DNA of 64,000 nt. Source: Perkinsus olseni. Its lineage: Eukaryota; Perkinsozoa; Perkinsida. Shown here one piece after another: positions 56,101-64,000 of the stretch. The notes under the pieces were generated by a model. It saw nothing but the letters and a program-made list of their open reading frames with translations, was not told the origin of the DNA and did no database searches. The stretch spans positions 1-64,000 of the forward strand of contig JABANN010000043.1 of the NCBI GenBank assembly GCA_013115125.1. Reading direction: 5' to 3'. The position numbers and the translations under genes are program-made. How positions within the stretch are numbered: the first letter of the stretch is position 1; each line of letters starts with the position of its first letter.

Positions 56101-57020
56101 GTTGACGAAATAGTGGTATAAAAAAGTTACGTAAATATTCTCAATGATGGAATAATAATAAAGTCTTTTATGGACGGATGGGGTATTACAATCTCCATGT
56201 GTTCACTTGAAAGTATGTCGTAGGTTGTAGCGCACGCCATTTCGATCGATTATGGTAGACTGTCGTTCATGTCCTTCTGCTTCAGAGTTCCCCACCGTAT
56301 GTTTGCCCATCGTTCATTGACTTTCACATCCAGTCAACCTCGACACCGCTGTGCAGTCTGTACAACACTCCGCCCACCTTCGCCATCTACATGGTCAATC
56401 TCGTCCTCGGCTACTATCAGAAGGCCTATGGTCAGAGCGATACGTTGGCCAATGTTCAGAAGAAGGCTATGTAGGAGAAGTGGAGGGACCGGGGATCGAA
56501 CCTGCGTGTATTTTCAGTCGACGAGCTGCGCAGGTTTGGGGCACGGTAGATCGCTCTAATGGCTTCTACACTGTAATATCGGCCACTGTTCACCTCCGCC
56601 GTCGCTCACTACTGTCTGCTTTGGCTCCGCTTCTATGGCGGTCCAAGTTGCATTTTTACGGTATGTGCAGCAGTATGTTCTCAGAGCCCCGTTCGCCCCG
56701 CTGATCGCAGCCGCATGTCGGTCTGTTTGAGGGCCCGTGGTGAGGACAGGTCTCTGGAGGACCGCTTCGTAGCGGAGGTGGGATGGGCAATTTCGTGGCG
56801 CGCGACATTGTTGGTGATGATGATTCAGGCTGAGGATGCTGGCCTGTTTCAACTGCAAGGCAATAAGATAACAGGAGGACTTCGCGTTACGCTGTACGAT
56901 TGTTGCTGCAGGGATTCGAACCGGAGACCTTTCGATTACCGTAGATACAACGGTGTCAAGGACGAGGCCGTCAACGCTGCTTGCAAATTTATGGAAGACT
57001 TTGCCAGACGCTATCATTAG
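53132..57020 (+). CDS. PSAT1: Phosphoserine aminotransferase (serine biosynthesis)
   Basis: Exons joined in frame include 53415-53495, 54106-54204, 54433-54492, 54543-54623, 54683-54821, 55246-55402, 55772-55859, 56286-56470, 56518-56572, 56695-56777, 56829-56893 and 56945-57020. Motifs in SerC order: VFNFSAGPAALPDE, GTGMGVMELSHRD, LHIPANYKVMFLQGGAHAQF, VVEYIDTGYWGQRSLGE, TANETMEGLEY, DMTSTLLSRPINVE, then VIYASGGKNLGPAGV (PLP-binding Lys), SLYNTPPTFAIYM, RSNGFYT, QGNKITGGLRVTLYNGVK and a terminus DFARRYH. The enzyme converts phosphohydroxypyruvate and glutamate to phosphoserine and 2-oxoglutarate. Upstream coding (MSRRFLLSPSRLALDK, then ASNIAASLRTRADFNGD joined through 53361-53414) resembles a mitochondrial presequence; its first junction is tentative. 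Introns include one family I and three tRNA-like (family III) elements. Confidence 0.9.
54493..54542 (+). repeat. Family I intron, 50 nt, reverse orientation (PSAT)
   Basis: It begins GTAAGTAGGTTTAGCGCTCG, then CCCTGGTGATCGATTTG, and ends TGTCGGTCAG. It joins HIPANYK to VMFLQGG in frame. The core is nearly identical to that of LSG1 21567-21614. Confidence 0.85.
54822..55245 (+). repeat. 424-nt PSAT intron starting with a tRNA 3'-half-like segment
   Basis: The donor GTGAGTAAGAG runs directly into GGTAATCGAAAGGTCTCC and GGTTCGAATCCCAGAG, an anticodon-to-T-arm-like segment in sense orientation. The intron joins GLPA to SEVSFTHF. The same 27-base segment occurs antisense in the intron 56894-56944 of the same gene. 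Confidence 0.75.
56471..56517 (+). repeat. Family III (tRNA B-box) intron, 47 nt (PSAT)
   Basis: It begins GTAGGAGAAGTGGAGGG, then ACCGGGGATCGAACCTGCG (antisense box), and ends TGTATTTTCAG. It joins ANVQKKA to IRRAAQVWG in frame. The box region is close to that of hydrolase 1 intron 37825-37875. Confidence 0.85.
56894..56944 (+). repeat. Family III (tRNA B-box) intron, 51 nt (PSAT)
   Basis: It begins GTACGATTGTTGCTGC, then AGGGATTCGAACCGGAGACC and TTTCGATTACCGTAG, which is the acceptor itself. It joins LRVTL to YNGVKDEA in frame. The whole intron body is the reverse complement of a tRNA 3'-half-like segment. Confidence 0.88.
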
Positions 57021-58103
57021 GCCAGGGTAAAGGGCGTTAGGCGTTAGGATCCCTCGACAGGCCCCTTTTTCCCGGCAGGTATCGTCTTTTGGTCTGCAGT
57101 ACATACGTTTTGCTAAATCGATCGCTTGATCGATTTGTCATCGCCATGGAGTCAATCAGGCCAGACCCCCTTGATAGACTCTTTCGGCCGATCTCAATTC
57201 TGTCCACTCTTATTAATCTCTCTTATCAAATTTTCCCTACGTCGTCGTCATCGTCGAATCCCCTGGCAAACATCAGTGGATAAACCCTTCAATTCTGGCA
57301 TTTTTACAGTCCAAAAGCCACACTTGGAGGTCACTCAGGTAGGTGAGACACGTGATAATCGATCAACTGGGCGTAGCGAAAAGTGTTGATCGGTGTAATG
57401 CTCTCTCAGGTTCTTCATACATATCTGTCATTACCCTGTCAAATGAGTCCGAAGATTCAACAATCGTGGATCGGATAATTTCGCATCGCGGCAGTTGGTA
57501 TATCATGACCGATTGATCGGGCCAGATCCCCTCGTTTGATCGGTTTGTTGCGCGAAGAAATTTTCCGAGGTTCTATGGTTGATAATCTGTACGGCTCTGA
57601 GTCGCGAGAAGTACCCTTAGGGTACTCATCTTGCAATCTTGTCACCACTTGTTCTCCCTTAAGGGGCTGTTTTTGGCTGTCACGAGAAACTGTTCCGGTT
57701 GCGTTGGTTAATGTTGATGGATAGGCGTCCTTCTGGGATTGAACCCGGTATCAGACGAAGCGCAATTCAGCGCTCCACCAGTTGCGCTGCAAGAGCTGCG
57801 AGAGATCGGATTCCAAGCTCACCAGCGTCCGCTGCGGGGTTAGCGGTTAATAGTGTCTACTATGATTCCCTGGTGAATGCCTGACCATCTATCGATTTTG
57901 CTACATCACCATCAGCACTCGGCAGACCATCACCCTTATCAGGTGAGAATGATAGCGAGTACGGTTCTCCAAGGACGCCTCTCATCAGGCCATCGGGAGC
58001 AACTCGGTCGAGAGAACCATGTAATAGCGGGGAAACGGCTGGCGTGAATCGGTCGCTTTGGTTCGAAGAAACGATGAGAATTTCCGAAATGTATTGGCGG
58101 TGA
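57021..58103. other. Spacer after PSAT
   Basis: No gene seen. It contains two family I-related words (AAATCGATCGCTTGATCGAT near 57115 and AATCGATCAACTGGGCG near 57357) and the tRNA-like relic. It is either intergenic or an untranslated part of the next gene. Confidence 0.35.
57728..57800 (-). pseudogene. tRNA-like relic (Ala-like)
   Basis: On the minus strand there is a good D arm (GCGCAACTGGTGGAGCGC), a short anticodon-like arm with loop TTGCGC, and a T arm (CCGGG-TTCAATC-CCAGA). I find no 5' partner for the 3' acceptor GGACGCC, and the anticodon stem is weak. It lies between PSAT and the Pro/Gln-rich genes. It is best read as a decayed tRNA. Confidence 0.4.
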
Positions 58104-59211
58104 ATGTACGAGGGCCTCTGGGGTGGGCCAGCGTGGACTTCACGAGAGGCAAAGCAACAAGGAGCTGATGAGTTGTGGGCGTCTAGGTCATCGCTGGCTC
58201 AGCGGCATAACCTGATGGATGGTGCAGCTCAAGGGACATGCTTCGCGAACACCCAAGGGATTCCTGGATTGCCGGGCTCGGGTTCCTTTGGGATGCCGGG
58301 GCAGCAACCGGCAGCAGGAATGATGCCACCATCACAACAACAGCAACAACAACAGCAGCAGCAGCAGCAGCAGCCGACTGGTATTCTCGGTCGGATTACT
58401 CACACGGATGCAGAAGAAATGTATTGAGCGTTTCGGTGGGAGAAATTACTCGCTGTTCCACAGGAGCGATACTGATTTTAGTCGCACCAGCCCGTGGAAA
58501 ATAATGATATCGGGATACTCTTCCGAAAATGGTATAACTGTTTCTGCTCGAGGAATGGAGTACTCCCCGAGGTGCAAGGCACTAGTTAGCAGTACTAGAG
58601 TGGTCGGCTGAAGGGCCGTCAGAAGCTCTTCTCGAGAGGAGCTCTCGGACGCTGTTATCGCACCCCAGTAGACTCCGGCTCACGACCGTGAATGAACTCA
58701 GCAATGGGAGGTTCTTACAGCGGTGCTGCGGCCTGGGAGTCGGATCGTCGACAGTTTGGGTGCTGCTCGGCTGCGAGGTACGGTGGTGCCTGCTCCGCCG
58801 GCAGGAGCGCCGCAGACCTACCCTACTGTCCCCCCGACAGCTGCGAATCCTCCGTCGGACAACAATCACAAGGCGCCGGATGATATAGGGTGAGATATGG
58901 ACGTGCCGGGGTTTGAACCCGGGGCCTTCTGCATGCAAAGCAGACGTGATACCACTACACCACACGCCCGACGCAGAATATCCGCATCATTTGACCGCCC
59001 ACCAGATACGATGCTGCATCAGCGAGGTCGGCAAACCGAGTTTCCTTCCTCGTACTAGGTGCTGCGGCTTCCCTTGGAGCTTTGATAGGGCTGTGGCTCC
59101 GAGGGTGGGTTCGCGACCACGAGATCGCCCTCATGCGCATGACCACTTCTCAGAGGTGGTGGCAGCGGTCGTGATGACTCCGACAGCGACATGGAAAGTA
59201 ACTGCTCCTGA
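58104..59211 (+). CDS. Pro/Gln-rich single-TM protein A
   Basis: Unrecognised gene, paralogous to the next one. The N-terminal exon has GMPGQQPAAGMMPPS, a run of 12 Gln and PTGILGRITHTD. A later exon is VPAPPAGAPQTYPTVPPTAA. The last two exons give YDAASARSANR, a hydrophobic segment VSFLVLGAAASLGALIGLWL, then GGGGSGRDDSDSDMES to the stop. The junction across intron 58889-59005 (which contains tRNA-Ala) and across a 51-nt intron starting GTGGGTTCGCG is in frame. The short acidic tail after one membrane helix suggests a tail-anchored-like topology with a disordered cytosolic N-terminus. The start is tentative, and one middle exon boundary is unresolved. Confidence 0.55.
58897..58969 (-). tRNA. 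tRNA-Ala (TGC), nested in an intron
   Basis: The cloverleaf is complete on the minus strand. Acceptor GGGCGTG/CACGTCC, D arm GTGTAGTGGTATCAC, anticodon stem TCTGC/GCAGA with loop TTTGCAT (TGC), and T arm CCGGG-TTCAAAC-CCCGG. It is antisense inside the 117-nt intron 58889-59005 of gene A, leaving only 8 and 36 nt of other intron sequence. Confidence 0.95.
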
Positions 59212-59598
59212 GTGTGCCTGAACGTTGTGACTTCTTCTCGTAGTGAATGATTGTTGTGTTCACATGAGGGTTATCACTCTACCAAACGTGGCTGCTTCGC
59301 TCTGGCTACGTGGACTGGTTTTGAGGGAGTGATGGGTGCGCTGTCAGTGCGATGTTGGAGTCGCTGTTGTCTTTTCCCTTTGGTCATCTCATCAACGGGA
59401 TGCTCCATCATCACGGTCAAACGGTAAGGTGTTGCGTCTTCTGTCCCCGACTTCTCTTCCAGTCAGTTCAGTGCCTTCTCGCTTCGCCCGGTGGAGGCCA
59501 GCGGGGACGGGGACGCTAAAGGCTCTGCTGAGTAGGTTCGGTGAGGTCGTAGCAGTGGCAAGAAACTGTGAACTCACAGGTCATCGTTCGCGGGTGGG

Positions 59599-60144
59599 AT
59601 GGCACCCCCTCTCCCACCGGGGGCTCCACCGGGAGTAGGCCTACCACAGCCGCCACAGTCGGGTTCCGGGCCGCAAGGTGGGTGCCTTCTACATGCCCTA
59701 CATCACACTCAGATGGTAACCCTTGACGACCGAATTGGTCAGGCTTCGGTCCCCCACCTCCATCATCAACGCTCCCACCTGGGGTCCCTCCTCCCCCTCC
59801 TCCGAGCGGGCTGGGTTCTGGTGTGCAGCAACCCATCAACGCCTACGGGCCAACCTCCGCTGAGCCACCGAGTGTCAGAGTCAGCGGCGATGCGTACTGC
59901 GAGCGGCTGACTGACCAGGCCTCTCGCCACTGAGGATGGTAGGTACGCCAACGAGGCCAACAGAGCAGCAGAACGGATATCCATGCTGGTCCTGGGAGGC
60001 GCTGCTGCCTGTGGCACTCTAGCAGGCATGTGGTTGGCCAAGTGAGACTATGAAATGTACTTATAGATGATGATCTCGGCTCTCAGGCCCGGCGGTGCTG
60101 CTGGTGGTGATTCTGACTCCGACATGGACTCCGATAACGACTGA
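59599..60144 (+). CDS. Pro-rich single-TM protein B (paralog of A)
   Basis: Starts MAPPLPPGAPPGVGLPQPPQ, then a second exon with GFGPPPPSSTLPPGVPPPPP and GVQQPINAYGPTSAEPPS, then GDAYANEANRAAER followed by the hydrophobic helix ISMLVLGGAAACGTLAGMWL and a tail K-PGGAAGG-DSDSDMDSDND. Four exons join in frame; the intron before YANEA is 49 nt with donor GTACTGCG. Helix and DSDSDM tail align with gene A, so these are tandem duplicates in which the Pro/Gln-rich part has drifted. No known family. About 125 residues. Confidence 0.65.
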
Positions 60145-60254
60145 TAAAGCATGTATTTCGTGGCATGGATATTGTCATTTTCTGTCACTGGATGGCTTTG
60201 AGCTGCTCTTGTGGGGGCTCCTGCGGAATGTGTATTCAAACTCTCGCAGTTGTG

Positions 60255-63200
60255 ATGCAAGGTGTAGTCACTGCCACCCACAATCACTTCAATACCCCAC
60301 CGGAACCTAGAGCACTGGGGAACGAGATTGATGGCAGCGGGAGCCTGGATGATTTCACCGAACTAGCGCCTTTGGGGGAGGGAGCCTACTCCTCAGTGTA
60401 AATGACCATTAACGAGAATTGGGTTTCTATTGGGACACCCGTCAGGTATAAAGTCTTGCGGAAATCAGACCGGAAGGTATACGCGTTAAAGAAGGTTAAA
60501 CTGCCTAGCCTGTCGGAGAAGGAGAGGCAGAACTCGTTGAATGAAGTTCGGTTGCTGGCGAGCATCAAACACGAGTCTGTTATTGCGTAAGCGAGAGTTA
60601 ATATAGCCGGATGGCGGGATCGAACCGCCGACCTTCAGTATACAAGACTGACGCTCTACCACTAAGCTAAACCGGCTTAGTGTTGTTGTGTGTACCTGCC
60701 GGGACGTCCGTATCCTTTGTTGTTATCGCTCCCCCTCCATCAGTTACAAGGAAGCCTTCTTCGATGATCGGGCACATCAGCTCTGCATAGTTACCGAGTA
60801 CGCTGATGGCGGCGATCTTTTTCAAAAAATCGTAACCAAATAAATCTCGGAGTATTGGCTGCTGAAATCCAGCATCTGTAGGTCCAGCATCAGAAATCGC
60901 GGGTGTACATGAGGGAGCAGGATGTCTGGCGCATTTTCATCGGTATGTGCTACGGTCTCAAGGTAGGGAGCTCGCGGCGAGGCCCGCGCCCTTCGGAGTG
61001 GTCTTCAGGCGCTTCACGATTTGAAGATCCTCCACAGAGATTTGAAAAGCGCCAACGTCTTCTTAACGCGCAGTGGTGATGTTAAACTTGGGGACTTCAA
61101 CGTCTCCAAGGTTGCCAAGCGTGGCCTGCTCTACACACAGACCGGGACCCCCTACTACGCCAGCCCAGAAGTGAGCTCAGCCAGGCCCTTCAAGCCGCTA
61201 TAGCGGTGTCCGGTAGGTATGGAAGGACATGCCGTATGACATCAAGAGCGACATCTGGTCACTGGGGTGCGTACTCTACGAGATGGTCGCCCTTCGACCC
61301 CCTTTCCGGTGAGACAGCGGTCTCCCCAACTGAGTTAGTGAGTCTCGTGTGACGTCAGGGCCGACGATATGGAAGGTCTATACCGGAGAGTCCTTCGAGG
61401 AGTCTTCCCTCGTATACCCCCATGCTTCAGCCCCGACCTCACACAGGTGACACGCCTACCTACGCCCGGGCACTTTAGACTAAACGGCTTAGGTTATCAG
61501 CATGCTACTGATAGTGAACCCTCACCACCGACCAACCATCCCTCAACTGCTGCATCAGCCCGTCATGCAACGTCGAATAAGAGAAATTCACAACGTAGCT
61601 GACACGGCATCTCGTTCCCGTCCACAAGGGCGTGCAGGTGCGCAACCCATCAGTGATGGAGGGAGATTCTGGCGGCGGTGGACTGTTGAGCACCATCAAG
61701 CTACCCAAGAATGCTAGCGCCACAGATCTTGCAAAGTAACCGGCCTCGCTGGTCTCAGCGAGGCCAATCAGCTTGGCCCAGTGTCGATTGGAGAGCCGGC
61801 ATCCTCTTGGTTGTAACGCCGCCTTCTTCGTAGTATAATGCCGAAGCCTCGCTACGGAGACGACAGGCCAGTGGAAGAGAGTGCGAGCTACGTCCCGCAG
61901 CAGCCCACAGCAGCAGCAGCGTCCGTGGCCCCCTGTCCTCCCGCAAATACTGAATCATTCCCAATTTAGATTTCAACCTCCCCGCAACACCCCTCCGTCG
62001 CGCAAAGGAGCGGAAGAGGTTCCACAGCAGGCTAACCAGCATTCCACCCAAGCGCCGGAGCCTCATCGCTTCGAGGCGTGCCCGCTGTCGCCCATCAAAG
62101 AGAGCAGTAGCGGCGATCTGGCCGGCGGGTGAGGGAAGTCACCACTGCTTGTGTGACTTTCGATGTAGCTCATGCAGACCTCGACCGAACCCAAACGCCC
62201 TCCTCCACGAGCTGGACGATGCTCTCGATCGTTTACAACAAGAGCAGCAGCAGATCAATGAGCGTCGTCGGCAGCAGCAGCCGCCGCAGCACGAGAGAGG
62301 AAATCAGAAGCAGGGTGGTGCTTACCGACAGTTTGTTGGGAATCCTCCCGCGGTCTATAACGAGTATTGTGCGAACGTCAACAACAGGTATGAGGAGCAC
62401 CGAGTGCTAGTTTACCCTAATACATCACAGATACTACCTACAAGGGTCGGGTGCGGCACGGAGGGAGGCTGGTAGGCGAGTCGGCAGCGCGGTCTCCAAG
62501 AGAGTAAGCACTTGTCAGACATGCTGGAATGGTCTAGTTGGTTATGACGATCGCCTCACACGCGATAGGTCCCGAGTTCGATTCTCGGTTCCAGTATTTT
62601 GTTCTATTTTAGTCTGCCGGTTCCAGCTACCGACCTCGACCCATCCAATACGGCGCTGGCAGACACTACTACGGCGCCTCTCCCAACACACGCGTCCCCA
62701 GCAGGCCTATCCACGGTAAGCTTTCCGGGTATGCTGGACATCCATACTCTCGAGTTCAGGCTCGAACGTCGTCCATTCCGGCGGTGCTCCGCCGCAGCAG
62801 TACGGCGTCAACCGGAGGGGAGGACCAACCTCTAGGGGAAGTGAGGAACATCCCTCAAGCAGACTCACTGCCCGCCTGGATAGTATTTTCTATCTCATCA
62901 TGTGCCATCTCAGGTCCACCACAGGGCCTGCCGCAGATCCACGGTCATCATGCCGCGTACCATGGAGGTGATGCTGCTGCAACACTCGACCATCCTCCCT
63001 CTTCCCGTCAGGTATTCGGTACGGTGGAGGCGGTGGGGCCTATGCTGCATACCATCATGGAGGCCACCACCATCAGAGGGCCCCTAGGTGAGTGGGATCC
63101 CTTCTGCTTCCTTTGAACGTTTTCTTGTCAGTGGTTCGCGCCGTGTCCTGCCGACACCCTCCCACCTCGGAGTGGGCAGTATCGCCCTCCTGCAGAATAA

Positions 63201-63369
63201 TAGAGGCAGACCCAGAGTGAGAGGCCCCCTAGTACAGGGTGCTTCCGAACAGTGCCTCCGTTCAGGTGTAGTCCAGTCGCCATCATCAGCATGCACGATT
63301 CTACTGTCTGTTCCTCCGTTGTCCAATTCCCTTGCCTCGCGTTCGAGTCTTTCCCAACAACTACAATAA
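60255..63369 (+). CDS. NIMA-related protein kinase (Nek) with long low-complexity tail
   Basis: Kinase exons join in frame: [15 protein letters not shown] (P-loop; exon ends 60397), [18 protein letters not shown] (catalytic Lys; 60446-60586), [19 protein letters not shown] (from 60744), [32 protein letters not shown] (catalytic loop), [14 protein letters not shown] (DFN instead of DFG), [29 protein letters not shown], and [16 protein letters not shown]. The residues identify the Nek family, which acts in ciliary/flagellar and mitotic control. To my knowledge other protist Neks also replace the Gly. After the kinase come [16 protein letters not shown], Gln-rich coiled-coil-like [20 protein letters not shown], and Gly/His-rich [15 protein letters not shown] to a stop at 63369. 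I treat the tail as one gene because the frames I could check join; a separate downstream gene is possible after 61.7 kb. Confidence 0.75.
60605..60676 (-). tRNA. tRNA-Thr (TGT), nested in a Nek intron
   Basis: Complete cloverleaf on the minus strand. Acceptor GCCGGTT/ATCCGGC, D arm AGCTTAGTGGTAGAGC, anticodon stem TCAGT/ACTGA with loop CTTGTAT (TGT), and T arm GGCGG-TTCGATC-CCGCC. It is antisense within the 157-nt intron 60587-60743, 18 nt from the donor. Confidence 0.95.
62523..62596 (+). tRNA. tRNA-Val (CAC), nested in an intron
   Basis: Cloverleaf on the plus strand. Acceptor GCTGGAA/TTCCAGT, D arm GGTCTAGTTGGTTATGAC, anticodon stem ATCGC/GCGAT with loop CTCACAC (CAC), and T arm CCGAG-TTCGATT-CTCGG. 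A T-rich run (ATTTTGTTCTATTTT) follows and then the AG acceptor. It lies in the 109-nt intron 62504-62612 of the Nek-tail region, in sense orientation. Confidence 0.93.
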
Positions 63370-63431
63370 ACGCAACAACGAACACCTCCAAGAAACACTT
63401 AAATTCACACAACTTCAAAATATTCTCATCA

Positions 63432-64000
63432 TCAGTCATCCTCACCTCGATAACCCCTTCCCATTATCCCCTTCCCCTTCCTAGCAGGTACTGCCTCATA
63501 GTAAAATCCTTTACCCCATACGGGAGGCGCATAACCCCATCCCTTCCCTTTTCCCTTCGCCGGGACAACCCAATAGCCCTTCCCCTTCCCAAACCTCGAA
63601 AACTCTTGATAATCTTGCCTTCCCTTGCCTTTTCCTAACGCTATATATCTACCCTTTCCTCCCTTCCCCATTGCTTCAGTATCGCTCTCTGCTTCACTTT
63701 CCGAGTCGGACTGGGCCGCCACACCTTTGCCCTTTCCCTTCCATCGAGGAAGATAACCCTTTCCCTTCCCCCAAGGAGTATAGTATCCTTTGCCGCCCTT
63801 CGGGTAATGACCAACGTAAAAGCCATAACCCTTGCCCTTACCCTTCCTCGGAAAATCTTGCTCACCTTGCCATCCCTTGCCTTTCCCCAACGCGTAGAAT
63901 CTCCCTTTCCCACCTTTCCCCCTCCTCTGAATGTCTTTCTCGAAACCTGAACCAGCCGATCGCGTTCTATTCTTCTCCTCACTAGGAGCCTTCGGGGAAT
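63432..64000 (-). CDS. GKGKG-repeat low-complexity protein (5' end beyond window)
   Basis: One open minus-strand frame runs off the right edge and stops at 63432. It begins (in this window) SPKAPSEEKNRTRSAGSGFE and is then dominated by Lys/Gly repeats: RRGKGGKGRFYALGKGKG, PRKGKGKGYGFYVGHY, GKGYYTPWGKGKGYL, an acidic interruption SDSESEAESDTEAMG, and a second copy of the unit as GKGGKGRYIALGKGKG. The tandem unit duplicates about 75 residues. Arg/Lys/Gly/aromatic composition with an acidic patch suggests nucleic-acid binding or phase-separating behaviour, or a secreted structural role; no signal peptide is visible because the start is missing. Confidence 0.6.
   Translation of the reverse strand, partial: SPKAPSEEKNRTRSAGSGFEKDIQRRGKGGKGRFYALGKGKGWQGEQDFPRKGKGKGYGFYVGHYPKGGKGYYTPWGKGKGYLPRWKGKGKGVAAQSDSESEAESDTEAMGKGGKGRYIALGKGKGRQDYQEFSRFGKGKGYWVVPAKGKGKGWGYAPPVWGKGFYYEAVPARKGKGIMGRGYRGEDD

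Noticed and set aside
1-64000. CRISPR arrays, operons, prokaryotic phage or plasmid genes
   Set aside because: No regularly spaced direct repeats, no Shine-Dalgarno-led gene strings, and abundant GT-AG introns; the DNA is eukaryotic.
1-64000. Spliced-leader RNA gene of the dinoflagellate/perkinsid type
   Set aside because: I looked for the leader's TTTTGGCTCAAG end. The nearest match, TTTGGCTCAGCC near 26448, lacks the leader context and a donor site.

Overview
This is a window of nuclear DNA from an intron-dense protist. Coding exons are short (about 50-180 nt) and joined by GT-AG introns, most of only 43-62 nt. Four intact cytosolic-type tRNA genes are present, and there are no operons or ribosome-binding sites. 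Intron-rich housekeeping genes, a lineage-specific secreted-protein family and short introns with shared cores make a Perkinsus-like alveolate my best guess. That guess is inference; no marker gene here proves it.

Layout. 1-5 kb: two tandem genes for a secreted protein family (SP1, SP2); a third, inverted copy (SP3) lies at 16.7-17.5 kb. 5.4-12.9 kb: gene-poor DNA with an LTR-retroelement gag remnant, a perfect hairpin and a palindrome-rich block. 13-17 kb: a small membrane-protein ORF, a BTB/T1-domain gene and two minor ORFs. 17.6-19.6 kb: nothing convincing. 19.6-26.2 kb (-): a possible FKBP-like gene, then the large circularly permuted ribosome-biogenesis GTPase LSG1. 27.4-29 kb (+): an Mpv17/PMP22-family protein and a small two-segment membrane protein. 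29.9 kb: tRNA-Arg. 30.1-32.3 kb (+): a DHRS4-like short-chain dehydrogenase with a peroxisomal SRL tail. 32.6-35.5 kb (-): a PRPP-synthetase-like protein with altered substrate-binding motifs. 37.8-47.9 kb (-): two paralogous alpha/beta hydrolases flanking unrecognised genes. 48-53 kb: unresolved exons. 53.1-57.0 kb (+): phosphoserine aminotransferase. 58.1-60.1 kb (+): tandem Pro/Gln-rich single-TM paralogs. 60.3-63.4 kb (+): a NIMA-related kinase. Right edge (-): a GKGKG-repeat protein.

The most striking feature is in the introns. Reconstructing reading frames across splice sites shows that many 47-62 nt introns fall into families with a shared core, found in unrelated genes and in both orientations: (I) CAAATCGATCA...GGGCGCGCGC; (II) GGCGGAGCGAAG; (III) a tRNA T-arm/B-box, GGTTCGAATCC; (IV) GTATCTTT...AAAGATAC with terminal inverted repeats. 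Three of the four intact tRNA genes also sit wholly inside introns. At matching intron positions the two hydrolase paralogs carry different families. This looks like an active introner-like (intron-generating or intron-replacing) system, part of it derived from tRNA.

Gene calls were made by eye from conserved motifs and splice phase. N-termini and some internal exons are uncertain where stated. No database search was possible.
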